Shown: one piece after another, positions 19,121 through 27,900 of the stretch | How the letters are laid out: the number at the start of each line of letters is the position of its first letter | Numbering within the stretch: position 1 is the stretch's first letter | Assembly (NCBI GenBank): GCA_963771595.1 | Contig: CAVYUC010000005.1 | Span: 1-64,000, forward strand | Origin: CAVYUC01 sp963771595 | GTDB taxonomy: Bacteria; Bacteroidota; Bacteroidia; Bacteroidales; Prolixibacteraceae | Direction: 5' to 3' | DNA: 64,000 nucleotides | The notes under the pieces: generated by a model | Told to the model about the DNA's origin: nothing | Seen by the model: the letters and a program-made list of their open reading frames with translations, nothing else | Databases searched by the model: none | Program-made: the position numbers and the translations under genes

Positions 19121-21277
19121 CTATTCTTCTTCCTGCTCTGCTTCGTAAGCTTTCAGCAGTTCATCCTGTACATCAGAAGGAACCTTTTCGTAACCGTCGA
19201 ATGATATGGCAAATGTTCCGCGTCCGCCGGTAACTGAACTCAGTGATGTGGCGTACCGGTACATTTCCTTTTGCGGCACTTTGGCACTGATTTTTTCTTT
19301 TCCCCGTTCCGAGCCCATTCCCATTATCATGGCACGACGTCCCTGAAGGTCGCTCATAACATCGCCCATGCGGTCTGAAGGCACCCACACATCAAGGTTG
19401 TAGATAGGTTCAAGAATTTTTGGACCTGCATTTTTAAAAGCCATGCGGAAAGCATTACGCCCGGCAAGTTTAAACGAGATTTCGTTGGAATCAACCGGGT
19501 GCATTTTCCCATCATAAACATATACAATAATATCGCGGGCGTAAGATCCGGTTAGCGGACCTTCTTCTATTTTTTCCATGATTCCTTTCAGAATGGCAGG
19601 CATAAAACGTGCGTCGATTGAACCACCCACAATACAGTTGCAGTAAATCAGTTTACCTCCCCATGAGAGTGTATGTTCTTCCACGTTTCGTACCGAAAGT
19701 TTTTGTTCCTTGTCGCCAAATTTAAACATCGTTTTTGGCTCTGCACCTTCTTCATAAGGTTCAATAATCATATGCACCTCTCCAAACTGTCCGGCTCCGC
19801 CCGACTGTTTTTTGTGGCGGTAATCAGCCTGCGCAGGTTTGGTTATCGTTTCGCGGTAAGGAACTTTAGGCTGAATATAATGCACCTCAATTTTATGTAC
19901 ATTGTCGAAAAACCATTTCAGCACATTCAGGTGGTATTCGCCCATTCCGTGCACCAGCAGTTGTTTCAGCTCTTTTGAATATTCAATTACGTAAGTAGGA
20001 TCCTCATATTTAATTTTGCTCAATACTTCGCCTACTTTTTCATCATCCGATTCGTTCTCTGCCTTTACAGCAACAGTATGTTTCGAAGCCGGGAATTTTA
20101 TGGATTCATATTTAGTTTCGGCATCTTTGGTTGCAAGGGTTTGGTTGAATTTTGTTTCCTTAAGTTTTACTGTGCAACCAATATCGCCTGCAACCAGTTC
20201 TTCTACTTTCTCGCGGTTTTTACCTGCTGATACAAATACCTGCGACAAACGTTCCTTGTTTCCTGAACGGGAGTTGTATAAATCTAGTCCTTCTTTTATT
20301 GTTCCGGACATGACTTTAAAATGAGTGATTTCACCCACGTGTGATTCAACAGCCGTTTTAAATACGAAGAGACTCGGATCGGCCGATGCCTCCATTTTTA
20401 GCTGTTTCCCTGATTCTGTTTCCCTGGTTTCCCTTTCGTTAGGTGCCGGTGCAATATTCACTATAAATTCAAGCAAACGTCCAACACCAATATCTTTACG
20501 GGCGCAGGTGCAGAAAACCGGAAACAAATCGCGTTGCAACATACCCATTTTCATGCCTTTGCGCATTTCGTCTTCTGTCAGTGTTCCTTTATCGAAATAA
20601 AGTTCCATCAGCGCTTCTTCGTTTTCTGCGGCCATCTCCACCAGTTCGTTGTGCAGTTGTTCGGCTTTTTCTTTTTCCGAATCAGGAATGTCGAGTACCT
20701 CCGGTTTACCACCGTCTTTACCATACTTGTACATTTTCATTTTCAGAACATCGATTATTGCACTGAATGTTGGACCTGCATCTACAGGATATTGTACAAT
20801 GGTAACTTTGTTTCCAAAAATATTTTTGCACTGCTCAAGTGCCGCTTCATAATTTGAATTGTCATGATCGAGTTGATTAAACACAAACAACAACGGCATA
20901 TTCAGATTTTCTGCATGGCGCGCTGATACTTCTGTTCCGGACTCAACGCCATTGGTTGCATTTATCATCATCACACCGAGATCAGTAACATTTAATGATG
21001 AAACCACACCTCCAATTAAATCATCCATTCCCGGTGTATCGAGAATATTCACTTTTGCGCCGTTGTATTCGGTATACATTGGAGTTGAATACACGGAATT
21101 ACCATATTCCTGTTCAATCGGAGTATAATCCGAAACCGTATTTTTTGCGGTTACTTCGCCTCTGCGGTTAATTACCCCACCCTCAAACAGCATGGCTTCT
21201 GCGAGGGTGGTTTTCCCACTGCCGGCATTGCCGATCAGGGAAATGTTACGAATTTGTTCAGTTTTGTATACTTTCAC
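19121..21277 (-). CDS. fusA2: elongation factor G paralogue EF-G2 with altered GTPase motifs
   Basis: This is a full-length EF-G (718 aa) with all five domains. Its P-loop is GNAGSGKTT (residues 16-24) instead of the usual AHIDAGKTT. G4 is NQLD (134-137) instead of NKxD. The G3 motif reads DTPGMDD (80-86): the histidine that activates water for GTP hydrolysis in canonical EF-G is a methionine. From the literature on Bacteroides EF-G2, a paralogue lacking GTPase activity supports slow translocation during starvation and gut colonisation; this gene fits that class. It is monocistronic with its own terminator. Confidence 0.85.
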   Translation of the reverse strand: MKVYKTEQIRNISLIGNAGSGKTTLAEAMLFEGGVINRRGEVTAKNTVSDYTPIEQEYGNSVYSTPMYTEYNGAKVNILDTPGMDDLIGGVVSSLNVTDLGVMMINATNGVESGTEVSARHAENLNMPLLFVFNQLDHDNSNYEAALEQCKNIFGNKVTIVQYPVDAGPTFSAIIDVLKMKMYKYGKDGGKPEVLDIPDSEKEKAEQLHNELVEMAAENEEALMELYFDKGTLTEDEMRKGMKMGMLQRDLFPVFCTCARKDIGVGRLLEFIVNIAPAPNERETRETESGKQLKMEASADPSLFVFKTAVESHVGEITHFKVMSGTIKEGLDLYNSRSGNKERLSQVFVSAGKNREKVEELVAGDIGCTVKLKETKFNQTLATKDAETKYESIKFPASKHTVAVKAENESDDEKVGEVLSKIKYEDPTYVIEYSKELKQLLVHGMGEYHLNVLKWFFDNVHKIEVHYIQPKVPYRETITKPAQADYRHKKQSGGAGQFGEVHMIIEPYEEGAEPKTMFKFGDKEQKLSVRNVEEHTLSWGGKLIYCNCIVGGSIDARFMPAILKGIMEKIEEGPLTGSYARDIIVYVYDGKMHPVDSNEISFKLAGRNAFRMAFKNAGPKILEPIYNLDVWVPSDRMGDVMSDLQGRRAMIMGMGSERGKEKISAKVPQKEMYRYATSLSSVTGGRGTFAISFDGYEKVPSDVQDELLKAYEAEQEEE

Positions 21278-21734
21278 TGTAATATATTTTAGTTAATAAT
21301 TTATATTTTTAGTAATCATAAAACGCTCAGAACATACCCGGATAAACAGCATGCCTTTTTAGATAACCCGGTTTTAATCTGTCTATCCTTCCTTTTTCGA
21401 TATGGAAAATGAAAAAAGGTCACCAAAATTAGTAATAATTTAATAACAATCAAGAGAGGTGCAAACCGGATAAAATGTTTTAGAATAGGAATCATCAGGT
21501 GCGAATGAGGCAAGTGTTTGAATTCAAATAGTTTGATTAATTCCGCAAATAAATCACGATTTAATTTAAATGATTTTAAATAGCATTTTAACCTGTCTTT
21601 TTTCAAAATAAACATTGTTTTAAAATCATTTAAAATGCAAGTATGTAGTGATTTAGCTGAAAGGAATAGGGATTTCTAAAAATGAGGGATTTGCTTGTTG
21701 TTATTTAGATTGAATAAAAAAAAAGAAGTAAAAA

Positions 21735-21767
21735 TTTGCTGAAAAGTAAAATATTAATTTACATTTG
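21735..21767 (+). promoter_or_regulatory. Bacteroidota-type promoter of the heme/siroheme/sulfite operon
   Basis: TTTG at 21735-21738, a 21-bp spacer, and TACATTTG at 21760-21767 match the TTTG / TAnnTTTG consensus of the Bacteroidota primary sigma factor. Transcription would begin near 21773, giving a leader of about 205 nt before hemA. Two overlapping inverted repeats follow at once: GTGAC-AAAA-GTCAC (21780-21793) and CAAAAGT-CAC-ACTTTTG (21784-21800). They are possible operators or 5' mRNA hairpins. Confidence 0.65.
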
Positions 21768-21837
21768 CAGCAGATATATGTGACAAAAGTCACACTTTTG
21801 AAAGCAATAACAAGTGAAAAAATATTCTTCTGACATA

Positions 21838-21912
21838 ATGGTAAATTGGATGACATGTATGATGTGTATGTGTTGTATGAATTTTTTTATGCAGAAGAAA
21901 AGGACTGATTAA
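21838..21912 (+). CDS. Cys/Met-rich leader peptide, 24 aa
   Basis: An ATG-initiated 24-codon frame encodes MVNWMTCMMCMCCM and then NFFMQKKRTD. Four of its residues are Cys (7, 10, 12, 13) and six are Met, a composition expected of an attenuation leader peptide for sulfur amino acids and not of chance AT-rich DNA. It lies 65 nt after the predicted transcription start and 27 nt before a strong terminator. Codons 18-20 (21890-21897) contain the antiterminator strand. The downstream operon makes sulfide for cysteine synthesis. It is too short for ordinary gene finders. Confidence 0.75.
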   Translation: MVNWMTCMMCMCCMNFFMQKKRTD

Positions 21913-21974
21913 ACAGCGCATGAAATAGTAACAGTACTGGCCCTTCTGCAAATTTGCGGAAGGGCTTTTTTATT
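21890..21974 (+). terminator. transcription attenuator: antiterminator and intrinsic terminator before hemA
   Basis: The terminator is an 11-bp stem, GCCCTTC-T-GCA (21940-21950) with TGC-G-GAAGGGC (21955-21965), an AATT loop and a T6ATT tail, ending 8 nt before the hemA ATG. TGCAGAAG at 21890-21897, inside the leader peptide, is exactly complementary to CTTCTGCA at 21943-21950, the 5' arm of that terminator. A ribosome stalled at Cys codons 12-13 (21871-21876) would leave 21890-21897 free to pair and allow readthrough. A ribosome that reaches the stop at 21910-21912 would cover it and let the terminator form. This is the classical attenuation arrangement. Confidence 0.75.
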
Positions 21975-21980
21975 ATCATT

Positions 21981-22880
21981 ATGGTTGAACTAACAAAAAT
22001 TGGCGTGGAGAGTGCATTGGGTGAACGGGAAAATTTCGTTTTTCAATTCACCCGCAATTCATTTGAAAATGGAATATTACTGGAAACCTGTAACCGGGTG
22101 GAATGGTATTCAGGTTACGGTACAATTCCCGAAGAAATCGCGCATCATTTATTCCGGGTAGTGTCCGGCCTTGATTCAGCAATTATTGGTGAAACAGCCA
22201 TTGTAAACCAGGTAAAGCAGGCTTATATTGAAGCGGCCAAAACCGGTACGCTTCATAAAAGTTTACACAAATTGTTTCAAACGGCTTTATATGTCGGTAA
22301 ACGGGTGCGCAGGGAAACCGGGATTTCAAAGGGGGCAATGTCGCACGGACAGGCGGCGGTAAATCTGCTGTTTCAGAAAATGGGAAACATCAAAAATCTG
22401 AATATTACAATAATTGGTGTAAATGCACTCAATGAAAAAATCATAAAATTTCTGGTTAAGAAGGGTGCAACTACCATTTTTATCGGAAACCGCACTTTTG
22501 AAAAAGCAGAAGAACTGGCTGAAAAATATGATGCAAAAGCTTTGAAATTCGATTGTCTTCCTGCAGTTCTTGAAAAAACTGATGTATTGATTTCCGCAAC
22601 TTCGGCGCCGCATTTCATTATCAAAAAAGAAAACTTTAAATCCGGCAGAAAAATGTTAATGCTCGACCTGGCGGTGCCACGTGATGTGGATCCGTTGATT
22701 GGCGAATTACCCAACGTAACTCTTTTTGATATTGAAACCATAGAAAATCAAATAAAGGGAAATGTAAAAGACAGAACAAAGAAAGTAATTCATGCTGAGG
22801 AGATTATCCAAAAAGAAGTTCAGCTTTTTTTTAAAAATCAATGGAATGGAACGGGAAAATTACAATTACAAAATAATTGA
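21981..22880 (+). CDS. hemA: glutamyl-tRNA reductase, short form
   Basis: The first enzyme of C5 heme synthesis reduces glutamyl-tRNA to glutamate-1-semialdehyde. The catalytic Cys is in ETCNRVE (Cys37), and the conserved GETAIVNQVKQAYIEA follows. The NADPH domain starts at NITIIGVNALNEK, where the usual GAGEM glycine motif is degenerate. At 299 aa it lacks the C-terminal dimerisation domain of typical GluTR (over 400 aa). ATG at 21981 is chosen because an earlier in-frame TTG lies inside the terminator stem. It is the first gene of an eleven-gene operon and overlaps the next gene by 35 bp. Confidence 0.85.
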   Translation: MVELTKIGVESALGERENFVFQFTRNSFENGILLETCNRVEWYSGYGTIPEEIAHHLFRVVSGLDSAIIGETAIVNQVKQAYIEAAKTGTLHKSLHKLFQTALYVGKRVRRETGISKGAMSHGQAAVNLLFQKMGNIKNLNITIIGVNALNEKIIKFLVKKGATTIFIGNRTFEKAEELAEKYDAKALKFDCLPAVLEKTDVLISATSAPHFIIKKENFKSGRKMLMLDLAVPRDVDPLIGELPNVTLFDIETIENQIKGNVKDRTKKVIHAEEIIQKEVQLFFKNQWNGTGKLQLQNN

Positions 22881-23103
22881 AAAAAGAAGCCGGAGTGTTG
22901 TTAAAACCATTTCGTGGCGGACATTGGGAACCATTGATACAGTTATAATTTCGTGGCTGGTATCAGGGAATGTCAATTTTGCCGTAACCATTGGTGGCAT
23001 TGAACTGTTTACTAAAATGGTACTCTACTTTTTTCACGAAAGGGCCTGGAACAGGAGCAACTTTGGCCGTGTGAAAGATACACCAATTGAATATGAAATT
23101 TAA
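22846..23103 (+). CDS. DUF2061 small membrane protein
   Basis: The 85-aa protein carries the DUF2061 signature RSVVKTISWRTLGTIDTVIISWLVSG, then a second membrane segment and the ending YFFHERAWNR. Such proteins often lie among sulfate assimilation genes, but their role is unknown. It overlaps the end of hemA in another frame. ATG at 22846 is preferred to an upstream reading at 22792. Confidence 0.8.
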   Translation: MERENYNYKIIEKRSRSVVKTISWRTLGTIDTVIISWLVSGNVNFAVTIGGIELFTKMVLYFFHERAWNRSNFGRVKDTPIEYEI

Positions 23104-23113
23104 TCAGAATAAA

Positions 23114-23569
23114 ATGAAAAAGAATTTTTTACCTGTTTCCATTGATATTGCCAACCAAAAAATTTTAATCATTGGTGGCGGCGAAAGTGCGTTCAAAAAA
23201 TTGAAAATATTGCAACGCTCAAACGCAGAAGTGGAAGTCATCGGTTTAAAAATTTGCGATGAAATCAAACAATCGGGGGTAAAATATGTTGAAACTGCCT
23301 ATAAAAAGGAATTATTGAAGGAGTATTTCATGCTTTATTCCTGTACGAACGATTATGAACTCGACAAGCAGATTTTGGACGACGGAAAAAAGCTGGGAGT
23401 TCTAGTTAATATTCACGACAAACCCGAACTGTGTCAGTTTGTTTCACCAGCTATTTACCGCGACGGAAACGTAACTGTGGCGGTGGGGTCCAATGCTGAA
23501 GATGTTTATGAATCGATTCGTCTGCGGAATGTTATTCGCGATTACTTGAATGAACAAAAAGTACAGTAA
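23114..23569 (+). CDS. precorrin-2 dehydrogenase / sirohydrochlorin ferrochelatase
   Basis: The protein (151 aa) matches the N-terminal part of CysG / Met8p: LPVSIDIANQKILIIGGGESAFKKLKIL (NAD-binding glycines), VNIHDKPELCQFVSPAIYRDGNVTVAVGS, and a short helical tail. It oxidises precorrin-2 and inserts iron to give siroheme, the cofactor of the sulfite reductase encoded two genes downstream. The methyltransferase half of CysG is encoded separately (30037-30774). ATG at 23114 gives the family's usual start. Confidence 0.85.
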   Translation: MKKNFLPVSIDIANQKILIIGGGESAFKKLKILQRSNAEVEVIGLKICDEIKQSGVKYVETAYKKELLKEYFMLYSCTNDYELDKQILDDGKKLGVLVNIHDKPELCQFVSPAIYRDGNVTVAVGSNAEDVYESIRLRNVIRDYLNEQKVQ

Positions 23570-23588
23570 CTAAATTATAAATTTTTAG

Positions 23589-25391
23589 ATGAAGTCAAAT
23601 CCATTAAATGATAAACAGTTAGCTGCATTGAAGGAGCTTGTTAACGGAATTACTCCGGATCAGATTGTGTGGCTGAACGGATACCTTGAAGGTACTTTGG
23701 CAGGTATGTCCGGTAAAAGCGTAACAGCTGCAGCTTTATCCGAAAATACACCAAATGAGCCGTTGGTCCAAACCAAATTAACCATTTTATATGGTTCCGA
23801 AACCGGTCATTCGCAGGTGCTGGCAAAAAAACTGGCCGAAAAAGCTGCCTTTAAAAATATCTCTGCAAATGTTTTCGATTTGTATGAATACAATTACAAA
23901 AAACTGCAGGAAGAAGATAATCTTGCAGTAATAGTTAGCACGCATGGCGAAGGTGAACCGCCGGATATGGCCGAAGATTTCTATAAATTTATTACCGGGA
24001 AACGTGCGCCAAAACTTGGAAACCTCAACTTTTCGGTGCTGGCTTTGGGTGATAAATCCTACAAACATTTTTGTAAAACCGGCGAAGATATCGATACTGC
24101 ATTTAAAAAACTGGGCGCCTTCAGCATTACTCCAATGGTGAAATGCGATGTGGATTATGAAATGAGCGCTGAAGTTTGGATGAACAGCTTTCTGATGAAT
24201 TTAATGCCTGCGGAACCGGTTGCTGACCCTGAACCCTTAATTGAAACTTCACCGAAACAGGAAGTTTCTGAAGCTTTACCCGAATATTCAAAAAAGAACC
24301 CGTACATGGCTACTGTTCTGGAAAAGGTTAAAATTACAGGAAATGGTTCTGATAAAGAAGTGTATCATTTGGAACTGTCGCTTGGGGATTCGGGAATTAC
24401 CTATGAACCTGGCGATTCTGTCGGAATCTTTGCGCAAAATCCAGGTACACTTGTCGATAAAATTATTCAGTTTGCAGGTTTCGCTCCGGAAAAAATGGTG
24501 GATTTGGAAGTGGGCGAAGTTTCCATACAAGATGCTTTAACCCACCATCTTGAAATAACAATTCTTACCTATGATATCATTAAGAAATATTTTGAGAAAA
24601 CGAAAAATCCGCAGATTGAAAAATTACTGAACGACGATAAATTACTTGATGAATATTTATTCGGCCACGATGTGCTGGACCTTCTGGAAGATTTCCCCTA
24701 TGAATGGAATGCAAATAAACTGGTGGAAATCCTGCGCCCGTTGCCACCGCGGTTATATTCCATTTCGTCGAGTCAGGAATATGTGGGTGACGAAGTTCAT
24801 GCGACAGTTTCGGTGGTGCGCTACGAACGCAAAAACCGCCTGCGACAGGGAGCCTGTTCTTCTCATTTGGCTGATATAATAGAAATTGACGATGAAATTC
24901 CGATTTATATTGACAAGAATCCGGCCTTCAAAATGCCTTTAAACGGTTCTAAAATAATAATGGTGGGCGCGGGAACCGGAATCGCTCCGTACCGCGCATT
25001 TATGCAGCAGCGCGAAATCAACGGATTAAAAGGCAACTCATGGCTCTTTTTTGGCGACCGCCGTTTTCAATCCGACTTTTTATACCAGGTGGAATGGCAA
25101 CGCTACCTCGAAAATAAAAACCTTGAAAAAATGGAGGTGGCTTTCTCCCGCGATCAGGAAGAAAAAGTTTATGTACAGCATAAAATGCTTGAAAACCAAC
25201 AGGAAATTTTTAAATGGATGGAAGATGGCGCCTATTTTTATTTATGTGGCGATATGAAATACATGGCAAAAGATGTTAACAAAACATTACTCGAAATTAT
25301 TCAGAAACAAGGTGGAGTGAGCCGTGAAAAAGCTGAGGAATATGTTAAAAAGCTGAAGCGCGAAAAACGGTTCCAGATGGATGTTTACTAA
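23589..25391 (+). CDS. cysJ: NADPH-sulfite reductase flavoprotein subunit
   Basis: This 600-aa diflavin reductase has the domains in order. A helical lead (about 1-55) precedes a flavodoxin domain with FMN loop LYGSETGHSQ and STHGEGEPPD. The FAD domain follows (PRLYSISSS), then NADPH binding (GAGTGIAPYRAFMQQRE, SRDQEEKVYVQ) and a C-terminal aromatic region (KRFQMDVY). It passes electrons from NADPH to the siroheme subunit for reduction of sulfite to sulfide. It lies 20 bp after the siroheme gene and 83 bp before the hemoprotein gene. Confidence 0.95.
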   Translation: MKSNPLNDKQLAALKELVNGITPDQIVWLNGYLEGTLAGMSGKSVTAAALSENTPNEPLVQTKLTILYGSETGHSQVLAKKLAEKAAFKNISANVFDLYEYNYKKLQEEDNLAVIVSTHGEGEPPDMAEDFYKFITGKRAPKLGNLNFSVLALGDKSYKHFCKTGEDIDTAFKKLGAFSITPMVKCDVDYEMSAEVWMNSFLMNLMPAEPVADPEPLIETSPKQEVSEALPEYSKKNPYMATVLEKVKITGNGSDKEVYHLELSLGDSGITYEPGDSVGIFAQNPGTLVDKIIQFAGFAPEKMVDLEVGEVSIQDALTHHLEITILTYDIIKKYFEKTKNPQIEKLLNDDKLLDEYLFGHDVLDLLEDFPYEWNANKLVEILRPLPPRLYSISSSQEYVGDEVHATVSVVRYERKNRLRQGACSSHLADIIEIDDEIPIYIDKNPAFKMPLNGSKIIMVGAGTGIAPYRAFMQQREINGLKGNSWLFFGDRRFQSDFLYQVEWQRYLENKNLEKMEVAFSRDQEEKVYVQHKMLENQQEIFKWMEDGAYFYLCGDMKYMAKDVNKTLLEIIQKQGGVSREKAEEYVKKLKREKRFQMDVY

Positions 25392-25474
25392 GACTAAGAG
25401 TACATGTGAAATCCTGGATAACCCTCGAACGGAAGGATTACAAGTTGTTAACAGAAAAAATAACAAGGAAGAAA

Positions 25475-27183
25475 ATGAACGGGACAATAGATTGGGACCA
25501 ACTTTCAGAAGTTGAAAAAATAAAATACGAAAGCAATTACCTGCATGGTACGCTGGTTGAAAGTCTGGATGATCCCATTTCGGGGGCAATTGCAGCAAGC
25601 GACAGGCAGGTTTCAAAATTCCACGGGATATACCAGCAATGGGACCGCGATCTCGATAAAGAACGAAAAAGCCAGAAGCTCGAACCTGCATTTTCGTTTT
25701 TAATCAGGGTGAGAATGCCCGGTGGAGTCGTAACTCCAAAGCAGTGGTTGCAAATGGATTCCCTGTCGGATGAATATGCTAACGGGACATTGAAAATTAC
25801 CACACGCCAGACGTTTCAGTTGCATGGCGTGATAAAGAAAAATCTGAAAACCACGATTCGGAAAATCAATGACAGCCTGCTCGACACCATTTCTGCCTGC
25901 GGCGATGTGAACCGGAATGTGATGTGTCATGCCAATCCTGCCGAATCTCCGCTGTATCCTGAGATAATTGATTTGGCGAAGGAAAGTCGGCAGGCCATCT
26001 TTTGCCAAAATCAAAAGCGTACCACGAAATCTGGCTCGATAAAAAACTTGTTGCCGACAGCAAAGAAGACGAGATGGAACCACTTTATGGAAACCAGTAT
26101 TTGCCGCGTAAATTCAAAATTGCAATTATAATTCCTCCCAACAACGATTGCGATATTTATTCTCAGGATTTGGGTTTTATCGCCATTGTTGAAAAAGGTA
26201 AAATAATTGGTTACAATGTGGTTGCTGGCGGCGGTTTGGGCTCCACTTTTGGCGCGCGTGAAACTTACCCGCGCACAGGAAATGTAATTGGCTTTTGCAA
26301 ACCGGAGCAAGTGGTTGAAATTGCCGAAAAAGTTGTGGAAGTTCAGCGCGATAACGGCGACCGCAAAGACCGCAAACAGGCGCGGTTGAAATACACCATC
26401 GACCGATTGGGGCTCGAATGGTTTATTGCCGAAGTGCAGAAACGGCTCGGATTATTCGCTGGAAAAAGCAAAACCATTTGAATTGTCACGGAAACGGCGA
26501 CAATTACGGCTGGAAAAAAGGAACCGACGGAAAATGGCACCTTACCTATTTTGTTGAAGGTGGCCGTGTGAAAAACAACGGCAAATTCGAAATTAAAAGA
26601 TGCCTTGCGCGAAGTGGCCGAAATCAGCGATGGTAATTTTATCCTCACTGGAAACCAGAACGTGATATTGGCCGGTATTTCAGATAAAGTGAAAACGAAA
26701 ATAAATGCAGTTCTGAAAAAACATAATGTGGCACCGGAAGAATTTTCGGGGTTACGAAAAAATTCAATCGCGTGCGTTGCTTTGCCCACTTGTCCGCTTG
26801 CTTTTGCAGAAGCCGAACGGTATTTGCCTTCATTAATTACCAAAATTGAAGGTATACTGGAGAAAAACGGGCTTTTTAAAGATGAAATCGTTATCCGGAT
26901 GACCGGCTGCCCCAACGGCTGCGGAAGACCGTATCTTGCTGAAATCGGGTTGATTGGCAAAGCCCCGGGTTATTACAACCTTTATTTGGGCGGAAGTTTT
27001 AATGGTTCGCGTTTAAATAGTTTATACAGGGAAACTATTCCTGAAGCCGAAATTCTGAAAGAACTGGAACCAATATTCAAGGATTATGCGCAATCCGGAA
27101 ACCAGTGGGAAAAATTCGGCGATTTCGTCATTCGCAAAAATTATGTGACAGAAATTAAAGAAGGTAAGGAATTTCAGCATTAA
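25475..27183 (+). pseudogene. cysI: sulfite reductase hemoprotein subunit, interrupted by about four frameshifts
   Basis: The joined protein (about 570 aa) covers the whole siroheme/4Fe-4S sulfite reductase: TRQTFQLHG, then AYHEIWLDKKLV, DCDIYSQDLGFIA, VVAGGGLGSTFG, and cluster cysteines in ALPTCPLAFAEAE and TGCPNGCGRPYLAE. The frame changes near 25990, 26452, 26488 and 26602; the last coincides with a run of A. No catalytic residue is lost and codon use stays normal across the breaks. In the middle of a well-kept operon this looks more like indel error than decay, though loss of function cannot be excluded. It reduces sulfite to sulfide with CysJ. Confidence 0.8.
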
Positions 27184-27189
27184 CATGTT

Positions 27190-27900
27190 ATGAAACAACC
27201 TGCCCTGTTTATCGGAAGAAAAATCAGCATCGAAACTGCAAACTGGCTGAAACATCAAAAGGTTTTATTTGAAGAACATCCGTTGTTCAGGATTGAATGG
27301 AATGAACCGGAATGCTTTGAATTTTCAACAATCGGGCAAAAAAAACGGCAGTTTGCAATTACAAGCCGGTGGGCTGCAAAATGGTTGGTAAAAAATGCAG
27401 CCGAAATTGGCTTTAACAATTCCGATTCAGTGTTTTGCCTTTCGGAAAAGCAACGGAATGTTTGCTCACGGATTACTCAAAATATTTTTATTTCCGAAGA
27501 GTCGAATGCTGAATCGCTGGCAAAACTGATTCAGGCGAAAAACAAAAACGAACAGGTTGTTTTTCTCTGCGGAAACCGTTCACTGGATGTTCTTGAAATG
27601 AAATTGAATCAGAATCACAGGTTTAAAAAGGTTGAAGTTTACCGGAATTTGCCTTTGTTTCCGGAAGTAAAATCAGAGTTTGATTTCTATCTCTTTTTTA
27701 GTCCCGGTAGTGTTGAAAATTTTTATAAGGCAGGAAACACGATTCCGAAAAGATCGAAAATAGTTACGATTGGCTCTTCCACGGCAAAAGCGTGCCTTGT
27801 ATTCTTCCGGAACGAAATTTTAGCGTCTCCGGTGCAGGAGGAAATTGCAATGGTAAAATATGCTGCAGCATTAATGAATCAGCAGGAATATCATCAGTAA
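27190..27900 (+). CDS. hemD: uroporphyrinogen-III synthase
   Basis: This weakly conserved 236-aa protein fits HemD by length, by two-domain alternation (FAITSRWAAKWLV, VVFLCGNRSLDVL, FYLFFSPGSVENFYK, KIVTIGSSTAKACL), and by its position among hem genes. It closes and inverts ring D of hydroxymethylbilane to form uroporphyrinogen III, the branch point to heme and siroheme. The start is 7 bp after the cysI stop, and the next ATG follows its own stop directly. Confidence 0.85.
   Translation: MKQPALFIGRKISIETANWLKHQKVLFEEHPLFRIEWNEPECFEFSTIGQKKRQFAITSRWAAKWLVKNAAEIGFNNSDSVFCLSEKQRNVCSRITQNIFISEESNAESLAKLIQAKNKNEQVVFLCGNRSLDVLEMKLNQNHRFKKVEVYRNLPLFPEVKSEFDFYLFFSPGSVENFYKAGNTIPKRSKIVTIGSSTAKACLVFFRNEILASPVQEEIAMVKYAAALMNQQEYHQ

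Noticed and set aside
21316..21615. 99-codon minus-strand frame between EF-G2 and the attenuator
   Set aside because: It has no family resemblance, poor composition and no neighbour in the same direction; a chance frame in AT-rich DNA.
26418..26636. Independent short gene inside the sulfite reductase region
   Set aside because: Part of its text (GNGDNYGWKKGTDGKWHLT) belongs to the continuous CysI protein.
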